A stretch of DNA of 15,873 nucleotides from CALAMD01 sp035301025 (lineage in GTDB: Bacteria; Bacillota; Bacilli; Bacillales; Amphibacillaceae). The stretch spans positions 1 through 15,873 of the forward strand of contig DATGUV010000146.1 of the NCBI GenBank assembly GCA_035301025.1, given 5' to 3'. The notes beneath the pieces were generated by a model. The model was not told the DNA's origin. It did not search any database and saw only the letters and a program-made list of their open reading frames with translations. Below, piece after piece: positions 1 to 6,793 of the stretch. How positions within the stretch are numbered: position 1 is the first letter of the stretch; each line of letters begins with the position of its first letter. A program made the position numbers and the translations under genes.

Positions 1-1670
1 GCTGTATCTGTAATCGTTGTTCCAGTCATCATCCGACTAATTTCATTTACTTGTTCTTCTTCTGTTAATTCTTGTACATATGTTGCGGTTCTTGATTGTT
101 CTTCTTTTTTTGAAATTAATAAATGAGTGTCAGCCATTGCAGCTACTTGCGGTAAATGAGTGATACATAACACTTGTGAGTGTAAAGAGATTTGATGAAT
201 CTTCTCTGCCATAGCTTGTGCCACCCTTCCGCTTACACCAGTATCCACTTCATCAAAAATAACACTGGTAATTCCCTGGTGTTTCGAGAATATTTTTTTT
301 ATCGCTAACATAATCCGTGATAATTCACCACCAGAGGCAACTTTATGAAGTTCCTTAAGTGGTTCACCAACATTTGTCGAGATTAAAAAGTTGATTCGAT
401 CTAATCCATTTGGACCTAATTGTACTTCCTCACTACTTATGGATTCGATATTATCAATATTTGGAATGGAATCAAAATGAATGGAAAACTCTGTTTGTTC
501 CAAATAAAGCGTTTGTAATTCTTGATGAATATCTTTTATAAGTGCCTGGGACGCTTCTTTTCTTAAGTCGTGTAACTCTTTTGCTTCAAGTAAAGCATCT
601 TTGCCAACACTTTCTATTTCCTTTTCCAATTGTTGTAAATGAGAATCTTTATTTTGAATTTGTTCTAATTCCTCTGCAATGGTTCCCATATACAACAACA
701 TATCATTGACGGTTTCACCATACTTTCTCTTTAATCGATCAATTTCATGTAAACGTGTTTCAATCTCGTTTAAACGTGCTTCATCATAGTGAAGTGTGTC
801 ACTAAAGGAACGCAGTTCAAAAGCTAGTTCTTCCATAATAAAGTATGCATTAGATAATTCCTCATGTTTTGTTTGAATAAATGAATCGTAATTAACACTA
901 TCTTCTAACGCTAATTTAGCATCATTCACTAAATCGATGCCTTTGCGTTCTCCATATAAAGAATTATATGCAGTCTCAATACTTGTGTAGACTTTTTCAA
1001 AATGAGCTAGTTGATACCGTTCTGCTTCTAACGCTTCGTCTTCATTTGGTTTCAACTGTGCTTGTTCAAGTTCATTCATTTGAAATTCTAATAAATCTTG
1101 ACGGTGAGATAATTGTTGTTCGTTATCATTTAATTGTGCATAACGGTCTTGTAATTTTTTATATTTTTCATATAAATGAACATATGAGGACTTTGTTTTT
1201 TCAATATTCATTTCTGCATACATGTCCAGTAAGTCAATATGGGATTCGGGTTGCATAAGTGTTTGGGTCTCATGTTGACTGTGGATATCAATTAAAGTTT
1301 TTCCAAATTCGCGTAATATAGCTAATGTCACTAATTTACCATTTATTCTACAAATGCTTTTTCCACTTGAAGTTATCGTTCGTTGTAAAACAAGCATTTG
1401 ATCATCAATTGAAATTCCAAAGCTTTTTGCAACTTCATATACTGCATGGTCTTTGTTCTCAATTGAAAAAAGACCTTGAATTTCTGCTCTTTTTGTTCCA
1501 TGGCGAACGAAATCGACAGAACCTCTTCCACCGGCAAGGAGTTGTACAGCATCAATAATAATTGATTTTCCAGCACCAGTTTCTCCTGTAAGAACTGTTA
1601 CACCTTCATTAAATATGACAGATACATGATCAATAATTGCAAAGTCTTTTATTGATAACTCTGTTAACAA
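1..1670 (-). CDS. recN: DNA repair ATPase RecN (3' end outside window)
   Basis: RecN is an SMC-like ATPase that gathers and tethers DNA ends early in double-strand break repair. About 556 residues are visible and only some 20 C-terminal residues should be missing. Walker A GETGAGKS lies at residues 29-36. The central part is a long charged coiled coil. Near the C-terminus are the ABC signature VASGGELSR (about 300-360) and Walker B VIFDEVDTG (about 230-270). I chose a TTG start at 1670 because it aligns with the usual MLAELSIKNF-like N-terminus and has GAGGG upstream at good spacing. GTG at 1679 is an alternative. The start lies about 30 nt after the argR stop, so co-transcription with argR and yqxC is likely, as in Bacillus subtilis. 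Confidence 0.96.
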   Translation of the reverse strand, partial: MLTELSIKDFAIIDHVSVIFNEGVTVLTGETGAGKSIIIDAVQLLAGGRGSVDFVRHGTKRAEIQGLFSIENKDHAVYEVAKSFGISIDDQMLVLQRTITSSGKSICRINGKLVTLAILREFGKTLIDIHSQHETQTLMQPESHIDLLDMYAEMNIEKTKSSYVHLYEKYKKLQDRYAQLNDNEQQLSHRQDLLEFQMNELEQAQLKPNEDEALEAERYQLAHFEKVYTSIETAYNSLYGERKGIDLVNDAKLALEDSVNYDSFIQTKHEELSNAYFIMEELAFELRSFSDTLHYDEARLNEIETRLHEIDRLKRKYGETVNDMLLYMGTIAEELEQIQNKDSHLQQLEKEIESVGKDALLEAKELHDLRKEASQALIKDIHQELQTLYLEQTEFSIHFDSIPNIDNIESISSEEVQLGPNGLDRINFLISTNVGEPLKELHKVASGGELSRIMLAIKKIFSKHQGITSVIFDEVDTGVSGRVAQAMAEKIHQISLHSQVLCITHLPQVAAMADTHLLISKKEEQSRTATYVQELTEEEQVNEISRMMTGTTITDT

Positions 1671-1701
1671 TTGCTTCACCCTCACTAGTATTCCAATCTA
1701 T

Positions 1702-2151
1702 TTACAGCATATGTATAAAACGGTTCTTAATTTCTTCAGTATCATTTTCATCACGACAAATAATTAAACACGTATCATCCCCACAGATTGTTCCCATAAT
1801 GTCATCCCACTCTAAATTGTCAATCAGTGCTCCAACTGCTTGCGCATTACCTGGTAGCGTTTTCAACAATATAAAATGACTTGTATGATCGATGTTTACA
1901 AATGCATCCATAATAAGACGTTTTAACTTTTCATGTGGATTAAATCGTTGATCTGCTGGTAGACTATAAGCGTATGTTCGATTTTTAGTCGGAACTTTTA
2001 CTAAGTGTAATTCCTTAATATCTCTAGAAACCGTTGCTTGTGTAACATTAAAGCCTAATAATTTTAATCGATCAACTAGATCATCCTGTGTTTCAATTTC
2101 ATGTTTTGTGATAAGTTCTCGGATTTTTATATGACGTTGAATTTTGCTCAT
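1702..2151 (-). CDS. argR: Arginine repressor ArgR/AhrC
   Basis: This is the arginine-responsive transcription factor, which represses arginine biosynthesis and activates catabolism as an arginine-bound hexamer. At 149 residues it has the normal family length. The N-terminal winged helix-turn-helix carries the recognition segment VTQATVSRDIKEL at residues 36-48, with the DNA-contacting Ser-Arg pair at 42-43. The C-terminal oligomerisation and arginine-binding domain carries TICGDDTC at 121-128, with the GDD that contacts ligand. The ATG has a strong ribosome site (GAGGAGGG, about 5 nt upstream). The gene follows yqxC by 14 nt and precedes recN, the conserved Bacillus order. B. subtilis calls the gene ahrC. 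I saw no clear arginine operator inside the window. Confidence 0.97.
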   Translation of the reverse strand: MSKIQRHIKIRELITKHEIETQDDLVDRLKLLGFNVTQATVSRDIKELHLVKVPTKNRTYAYSLPADQRFNPHEKLKRLIMDAFVNIDHTSHFILLKTLPGNAQAVGALIDNLEWDDIMGTICGDDTCLIICRDENDTEEIKNRFIHML

Positions 2152-2165
2152 ATATTCCCTCCTCT

Positions 2166-2975
2166 CTAGTCTAATTTCTCATGTGAGTCTTGTACGATAC
2201 GTTTTATACTTTCATCAATGTTTATCTCTTCACGGGTTGTTTCGCCCCAACTTGCATGCAATAAATATTCTATATTTCCTTTACTACCTTTAATGGGAGA
2301 ATAGTGTAATCCGTGGATTCTAAATCCTACTTCTTGCACAAAGGAACAAATCTTTTTTAGTACGTCTTTATGAATCGCAGCATCCCTGATGATTCCTTTT
2401 CCTACTTGGTCTTTCCCTGCCTCAAACTGTGGTTTAATCAAAGCAATCACTTCAGCATGCTCGTCTAAAATAGTTTTCAAAACAGGGAAAATAAGCTCTA
2501 AAGATATAAAAGATACGTCAATAGACGCTATATTTGGTAATCCATTGGTAAATTGATTTTTTGTTACGTAACGGAAATTCGTGCGCTCCATAACAGTCAC
2601 CCGCTCATCTTGCCTTAACTTCCATGCTAGTTGATTGTATCCCACATCAATTGCATAACTATGCTTAGAGCCATGTTGCAGAGCGCAATCTGTAAAACCG
2701 CCAGTAGAAGAACCGATGTCAACTAAGATTTTATCCTTCACGTCAACTTGAAACACTTCCAATGCATGTTCAAGTTTTAGACCACCTCGACCGACATAAG
2801 GCATATCATTTCCTTTTACGTGTAAGGGTATTTCCTCATCGACTTTCAATCCAGGTTTATCTATTCGTTCACTATTGGAATAGACCGTTCCTGCCATAAT
2901 TAATCGCTTTGCTTTTTCTCTTGTTTCACATAAACCTCGATCGACTAATAAAACATCAATGCGTTTTTTTGCCAT
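2166..2975 (-). CDS. yqxC: TlyA-family rRNA 2'-O-methyltransferase (YqxC)
   Basis: Predicted 16S/23S rRNA ribose methyltransferase of the TlyA family, often mislabelled hemolysin. Counted from the second ATG (269 residues), the N-terminus is an S4 RNA-binding domain (about residues 3-60). It is followed by the linker GRGGLKLE with Lys67. The Rossmann domain carries the SAM motif VDIGSSTGGFTD at 85-96. Further on are IDVSF, KPQFEAG and GNIEYLL, which supply the Asp, Lys and Glu of the K-D-K-E tetrad (family knowledge). I prefer the start at 2975 (MAKKR) because AAGGA directly abuts the upstream ATG at 2987, leaving no spacing for it. It starts 51 nt after the oapA stop with no terminator between, so it probably shares the OLE-oapA transcript. 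In most bacilli the upstream neighbour is dxs, missing here. Confidence 0.93.
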   Translation of the reverse strand: MAKKRIDVLLVDRGLCETREKAKRLIMAGTVYSNSERIDKPGLKVDEEIPLHVKGNDMPYVGRGGLKLEHALEVFQVDVKDKILVDIGSSTGGFTDCALQHGSKHSYAIDVGYNQLAWKLRQDERVTVMERTNFRYVTKNQFTNGLPNIASIDVSFISLELIFPVLKTILDEHAEVIALIKPQFEAGKDQVGKGIIRDAAIHKDVLKKICSFVQEVGFRIHGLHYSPIKGSKGNIEYLLHASWGETTREEINIDESIKRIVQDSHEKLD

Positions 2976-3026
2976 ATATGTGTGCATCCTTTACATTCGC
3001 CATAGATATATTGCTTTAAATGTTGC

Positions 3027-3605
3027 CTATTTTCCTTTTGGTAGTAATCTTAATTTAAACTTTGATTCAACAAACGCGATGAATTTTCCAGTTGAAAAAA
3101 CAATGTTCGTAGATGCTCGTATCGCAAAATACTTTCCTAAAGCCTTACCACCAACAGTAACCGCCGCTACAAAACTTGTCAACAATACAGAAACAATAAT
3201 TTGGGTTGTTGTTTCGTCATAAGATTGAAAAATGTCAGCAATCTCTAAAACAACGATTGCTGAAGCCGTTCCACTCACAATCCCAGATATATCTCCTATC
3301 ACATCATTACAAAAGCTAGAAAATTTATCTGCGTTGCGTATAATAATTACTGCTTCTTTTGCTCCAGGAACTTTTTCAGCTGCCATGGCGTGAAGTGGTG
3401 CTTCATTAGCAGCTGTGGAGGCTACTCCTAGCATATCAAAAAATATACCGATTAGTACAATGACAAACACCACACCTAATCCTACACCCCACATCACTTG
3501 TCCCAAAATAGAAGATGAAATTACTGAAAAAATAGCCGCTAACACAAATGTGATAACGGCAATGATAACACTAAATTTTATTGAACGTTTTACTTTTGGA
3601 TTCAT
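3027..3605 (-). CDS. oapA: OLE RNA-associated membrane protein OapA
   Basis: Integral membrane protein of 192 residues that binds OLE RNA and holds it at the membrane (known for the B. halodurans family). Visible hydrophobic segments are about 11-33, 37-59, 101-124 and 134-156. The conserved-looking loop AANEAPLHAMAAEKVPGAKE at 65-84 follows segment 2. The tail from about 176 is basic (ESKFKLRLLPKGK), suited to RNA or phospholipid contact. The loop and fold recall the DUF21 membrane domain of CNNM/CorC-type magnesium exporters; that similarity is by eye and from memory. I chose ATG at 3605, which has GAGGG 7 nt upstream. The ORF stays open to an ATG at 3653, but that one has no ribosome site and would run into the RNA. 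It lies directly downstream of the OLE RNA and upstream of yqxC. Recognition rests on sequence character plus the adjacent RNA. Confidence 0.88.
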   Translation of the reverse strand: MNPKVKRSIKFSVIIAVITFVLAAIFSVISSSILGQVMWGVGLGVVFVIVLIGIFFDMLGVASTAANEAPLHAMAAEKVPGAKEAVIIIRNADKFSSFCNDVIGDISGIVSGTASAIVVLEIADIFQSYDETTTQIIVSVLLTSFVAAVTVGGKALGKYFAIRASTNIVFSTGKFIAFVESKFKLRLLPKGK

Positions 3606-3654
3606 CGGCAACCCTCGTGTTTTTATCTCATTATGTACAGAAGAGATGGTCATA

Positions 3655-4247
3655 TAAAAAGTAAAGACTGCGGCTTAGGTCCAGTAGGTTTTCCCAAATA
3701 AATACCAGATGTTGCCATCTTGGCGGTTCCCCATTATATTTATTTTAGCCTTGTCACCAAAAGCTAGACTGGATTACCACTTAGTCCGCACTATAATCCC
3801 TTTTATCTGTCAGATGAACAGTCTAGGAGTTTTCCTCTCCAATCTTTAGCTACTCTCTAGCCTCTTTTGCAGTTCTGATTTCAGTAAGTATTGCTCGCAC
3901 ATGATTAATTGGCCGATTAATCCTGTGCATATTGACTTACATCCCAACAGATCCACTCAAGGCAGGCTACGCTATGATTAATGTTTCCCTACCATCAATC
4001 ATTAGGTTCATACCCTATTCCATAATAACCACTAGGCTTAGCAATCACTACAGAGATAGGCCTCCGCGGTAATTGGGTCAACGCCCACATGCCTTTGTGG
4101 ATCGCCCAAAAACCTTAACTCCCAGCATTGACCCAAAGCTGGGCGCTTCAAGCCAACACAAGGAACTTCATTGATATGCCCTTTGGCAGATTTTTAGGCC
4201 CGCCTTCAAGAGTAGAGGATCGACTAGAATACTGCACCATCTCATTT
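3655..4247 (-). ncRNA. ole: OLE RNA (Ornate, Large, Extremophilic)
   Basis: About 590 nt without a credible protein-coding frame lie between ispA and oapA, the recorded genomic position of OLE RNA. Size (about 600 nt), neighbour and highly structured sequence match the family. The ends pair: 4230-4238 with 3678-3686, 8 bp around one G-G mismatch. Strong helices are 4085-4089/4096-4100, 3974-3983/3993-4002 (10 bp), 3897-3901/3924-3928 stacked on 3903-3909/3916-3922, and 3764-3771/3819-3826 (8 bp). A 9-bp stem 3696-3704/3737-3745 encloses a GCAA-capped hairpin at 3707-3720. A GUGA-capped hairpin sits at 3747-3765. The start is set by the -10 box upstream; the 3' end is approximate, just before the oapA leader. 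In known hosts the RNA forms a membrane ribonucleoprotein with OapA, OapB and OapC and affects tolerance to alcohol, cold and magnesium stress. OapB and OapC are not in this window. An Rfam covariance search would settle it. Confidence 0.9.
4073..4143 (-). other. Hairpin with loop-to-downstream pairing inside OLE RNA (candidate pseudoknot)
   Basis: In the RNA, CCCAGC (4138-4143) pairs with GCUGGG (4121-4126), leaving an 11-nt loop. Nine of those loop bases, UUGGGUCAA (4128-4136), are perfectly complementary to UUGACCCAA (4073-4081), about 40 nt downstream. The stretch between contains its own hairpin (4085-4089 with 4096-4100). The two pairings form either a pseudoknot or two exclusive states. 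The base pairing is seen directly; the biological role is inference. Confidence 0.6.
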
Positions 4248-4253
4248 GCTTAT

Positions 4254-4262
4254 ATTATATCA
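4254..4262 (-). promoter_or_regulatory. Extended -10 promoter upstream of OLE RNA
   Basis: On the minus strand the bases read TGATATAAT, a perfect TATAAT -10 box (4254-4259) with the TG of an extended -10 (4261-4262). No convincing TTGACA-like -35 box lies 16-18 bp upstream, which is common for extended -10 promoters. The predicted transcript start is near 4247, just outside the closing helix of the RNA. It suggests OLE-oapA can be expressed independently of the upstream nusB-ispA genes. Confidence 0.6.
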
Positions 4263-4282
4263 TTTCATTTAAAAATATGCTA

Positions 4283-4319
4283 TTGTTTTTTTCATTTTAC
4301 AAAAGATGAAAAAAAACAA
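4283..4319 (-). repeat. A/T-rich inverted repeat between ispA and OLE
   Basis: On the plus strand TTG, seven T and CAT (4283-4295) is mirrored by ATG, eight A and CAA (4306-4319), and pairing continues inward (CATTTT with AAAAGATG). The hairpin is almost entirely A-U and no U-tract follows it in the minus-strand transcript, so it is not a textbook terminator. It sits between the ispA stop (4329) and the OLE promoter, where it might slow or end read-through transcription. Confidence 0.4.
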
Positions 4320-4328
4320 AAACCCTTA

Positions 4329-5213
4329 TTAATAATCCCGTTCTGTAAAATATTCCGTCAGATCCTGTAAATAATAATGATCAGCTTGAGCTTGCTTTAG
4401 TGCTTTTATCGCTTCTTCTAAATAATAATTTCGATATTCTATCGCTTTGTCTAATCCAAGTAATCCAGGATACGTACTTTTGTTATTTTCAACATCACTA
4501 CCGATAGGTTTTCCTATTTTTTCCTCATTACCAGTAATATCTAAAATATCATCTTGTATTTGGAAGAGTATACCTAAAAAATGGGAAAATGTTGCCAAAT
4601 GCTTTAATTGCTCTTCCGTTGCTCCGGCTAAATATGCCCCTGCTTGTACCGCAAACCCAATTAATTTACCTGTTTTAAGCGCATGTATTTTCTCCATTGT
4701 ATATAAAGATATATCTTGATTTTCTGCTTCAATGTCCATCATTTGACCCGCGACCATTCCCGTTGGTCCACTCGCTTCTGCAAGCCAAGTGATGAGTTTT
4801 ACTTTTTCTTCATCTGTTAATTCCGTGTCTGTTGAGATTAGGTGAAAACTTTGTGTCAGTAGTGCATCCCCCGCCAAAACAGCTGTTGATTCAGCAAAAA
4901 CTTTATGGTTTGTTTTCTTTCCTCTCCGGTAATCATCATTATCAAGAGCAGGTAAATCATCATGAATCAAGGAATATGTGTGAATCATTTCTAGAGCTAA
5001 AGCAACTTTTCGAACTCGATTCGATGTTTTAGCGTACGTTTCATAGCTTGCATATATTAATATAGGACGCAATCTTTTTCCGCCGGCTGTTAATGAATAT
5101 AACATGGATTGTTGTAAATTTTCAGGGATTGTTTCGTTACAGACATGTGTTTCTATATCTTGTTCAATCACTTGTCTCTTCTCTTGCATATACTTCTCTA
5201 ATGATGCGTCCAC
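4329..5213 (-). CDS. ispA: Farnesyl diphosphate synthase IspA
   Basis: Cytosolic prenyltransferase that condenses IPP with DMAPP and then GPP to give farnesyl diphosphate for quinones, undecaprenyl carriers and menaquinone. The protein has 294 residues, the usual length. GGKRLRP is at 44-50 and the first aspartate-rich motif DDLPALDNDD at 85-94. That motif has the two-residue insertion typical of bacterial (type II) FPP synthases. KTGKL is at 180-184, and the second aspartate-rich region FQIQDDILD at 217-225. I chose a GTG start at 5213: its ribosome site AGGAGG lies inside the last codons of xseB, and an upstream ATG at 5291 would add an unsupported extension within xseB. It is the last protein gene before the OLE RNA. 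Confidence 0.95.
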   Translation of the reverse strand: MDASLEKYMQEKRQVIEQDIETHVCNETIPENLQQSMLYSLTAGGKRLRPILIYASYETYAKTSNRVRKVALALEMIHTYSLIHDDLPALDNDDYRRGKKTNHKVFAESTAVLAGDALLTQSFHLISTDTELTDEEKVKLITWLAEASGPTGMVAGQMMDIEAENQDISLYTMEKIHALKTGKLIGFAVQAGAYLAGATEEQLKHLATFSHFLGILFQIQDDILDITGNEEKIGKPIGSDVENNKSTYPGLLGLDKAIEYRNYYLEEAIKALKQAQADHYYLQDLTEYFTERDY

Positions 5214-5214
5214 G

Positions 5215-5451
5215 TTACTCTTCCTCCTGTATGTCAAACGACTGTAAATCTCCTGTTTCATCCATAATTGAAACCATTTCTTTTTGAACATGTTTTAATT
5301 TATCATTGCAAATTTTTGAAAGTTTCATCCCTTCTTGATAATAAGATAGTGCTTTTTCTAAAGGAACTTCCCCTTCTTCTAACTTTTCAACGATTGTTTC
5401 TAATGACTCAATAGCTTCTTCAAATGATAGTTCTTTTTTATCTTCAGACAT
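5215..5451 (-). CDS. xseB: Exodeoxyribonuclease VII small subunit XseB
   Basis: Small subunit of exonuclease VII, which degrades single-stranded DNA from both ends together with XseA. The 78-residue protein is mostly alpha-helical and acidic. It has the family pattern LSFEEAIESLETIVEKLE near the N-terminus, followed by EEGEVPLEKALSYYQEGMKL. The ATG overlaps the xseA stop by 8 nt and has GAGGAG about 7 nt upstream, so it is likely translationally coupled to xseA. Its 3' end carries the ribosome site for ispA. Confidence 0.95.
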   Translation of the reverse strand: MSEDKKELSFEEAIESLETIVEKLEEGEVPLEKALSYYQEGMKLSKICNDKLKHVQKEMVSIMDETGDLQSFDIQEEE

Positions 5452-6793
5452 GTTTTTTCTCCTCTACTTGCTTTACAACACAATGCAATGTACCGTCTTG
5501 TACGTCTACAAAAACGTCATCATCTGGGTGCATCTGTTGAACGGATGTAACAAACGTATTGTTATGGTCGTATGGAATTGCAAAACCTCGTTTCATCACT
5601 TCAAGAGGATTGAGTAACATCAATTTATCTAATAATGATGTAAAAGTGCGTTCCTCATGTTCCACACGCTGTTTCATCGATGATTCCAACTGTTTCATCG
5701 TTTGTTTAAAATGAAATAAATGATCTTTTAATTGTACTTCTGGATGGACTTTATTTAGTTGTTGTAAAAGGTTTGAAAACACACGCTTACTTCGGTGAAG
5801 TGCGTTTTGTGCTTCGTGCTTCATACGCATGTCTAGTTGATCTACATGTTGTTCTTTTTGCCTCGTTAATTGGTCTGGAAATCTAAATAGATATGACTGA
5901 TCCAACTGACGAATCTGATGTTCTTTTTGTTGAATGGTACTTAATAAAGCCCGTTGTATGCGATGGACGTATCGATCAATTTGCTGTTGTACGTCTAGAA
6001 AATTAGGAACAGCAAGCTCAGCAGCGCTTGTTGGAGTTGCTGCTCTTAAATCAGCTACAAAGTCACTAATTGTCGTATCTGTCTCATGACCAACAGCAGA
6101 TATGATTGGGATTGAAGCATTAAAAATGGCCTTGGCAACTTCCTCTTCATTAAAAGCCCACAAATCCTCAAGTGATCCACCGCCACGCCCAACAATTAAC
6201 AGTTCAATGTCTTTTTGCTCATGTGCTTGCTTGATTCCACTTACAATGGATGGAGCTGCATGCTCACCTTGGACAATCACTGGAAAAATAGTCACTTTTG
6301 TATAAGGATACCTTCTTTTTAGGGTAGTTATAATGTCACGAATAGCTGCTCCAGTTGGTGAAGTAACAACTCCAATATGATTGGGATACATTGGTATTTG
6401 CTTTTTGTGAAGCGGTGAAAAATAGCCTGCTTTGTCCAACTTTTTCTTTAATTGTTCAAATGCAGCGAACAATGATCCTAACCCATCCGGTTCCATTTCA
6501 TGAATGTATAACTGATATTGGCCATATCGCTCAAAGATGCTTACTTGTCCTTTTACGAGGACGTTCATTCCATTTTCCGGTTGAAATGTTAATGATCGAT
6601 TGTTTCCTGCAAACATTACCGATTGAATACGGGCACCTTCATCTTTTAATGTCAAATACATATGCCCTCTACTATGGTGGTTAAAATTAGAAATTTCACC
6701 TTTCATCCAAACATTTGTTAAATGACGATCCATTTCTAGCTTTCGCTTTAAATATTTTGTTAAAGCGCTAACCGTTAAATACTTATCACTCAC
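5444..6793 (-). CDS. xseA: Exodeoxyribonuclease VII large subunit XseA
   Basis: Catalytic subunit of the single-strand-specific exonuclease VII. The 449 residues match family length. An N-terminal OB-fold (about 1-100, with the conserved WMKGEISN and SRGHMYLTLKD) binds DNA. The nuclease core holds GVVTSPTGAAIRDI at 141-154, GRGGGSLEDLW at 202-212 and SAVGHETD at 232-239. The rest, about 265-400, is a long coiled coil, and a small C-terminal domain follows that is expected to contact XseB. The start is GTG at 6793, inside the last bases of folD (8-nt overlap GTGAGTGA). No strong ribosome site precedes it, so translation may depend on re-initiation after folD. Confidence 0.96.
   Translation of the reverse strand: MSDKYLTVSALTKYLKRKLEMDRHLTNVWMKGEISNFNHHSRGHMYLTLKDEGARIQSVMFAGNNRSLTFQPENGMNVLVKGQVSIFERYGQYQLYIHEMEPDGLGSLFAAFEQLKKKLDKAGYFSPLHKKQIPMYPNHIGVVTSPTGAAIRDIITTLKRRYPYTKVTIFPVIVQGEHAAPSIVSGIKQAHEQKDIELLIVGRGGGSLEDLWAFNEEEVAKAIFNASIPIISAVGHETDTTISDFVADLRAATPTSAAELAVPNFLDVQQQIDRYVHRIQRALLSTIQQKEHQIRQLDQSYLFRFPDQLTRQKEQHVDQLDMRMKHEAQNALHRSKRVFSNLLQQLNKVHPEVQLKDHLFHFKQTMKQLESSMKQRVEHEERTFTSLLDKLMLLNPLEVMKRGFAIPYDHNNTFVTSVQQMHPDDDVFVDVQDGTLHCVVKQVEEKKHV

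Noticed and set aside
968..1258. Plus-strand 96-codon frame
   Set aside because: It is antisense to the recN coiled-coil coding region, which is clearly the real gene.
3606..3653. N-terminal extension of OapA to an upstream ATG at 3653
   Set aside because: No ribosome site precedes it, it would intrude on the 3' end of the RNA, and the ATG at 3605 has GAGGG at good spacing.
3655..4247. Group II intron, T-box leader or riboswitch as an explanation of the noncoding stretch
   Set aside because: No reverse transcriptase, domain V motif, T-box sequence or antiterminator/terminator pair was seen; size and neighbours fit OLE RNA.
4283..4319. Standard rho-independent terminator after ispA
   Set aside because: The stem is almost all A-U and the U-run is within the stem rather than after it, so I list it only as an inverted repeat.
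4128..4370. Plus-strand 80-codon frame across the OLE promoter and ispA end
   Set aside because: It is antisense to a structured RNA, has no ribosome site and runs into the A/T inverted repeat and ispA; composition does not suggest a real protein.
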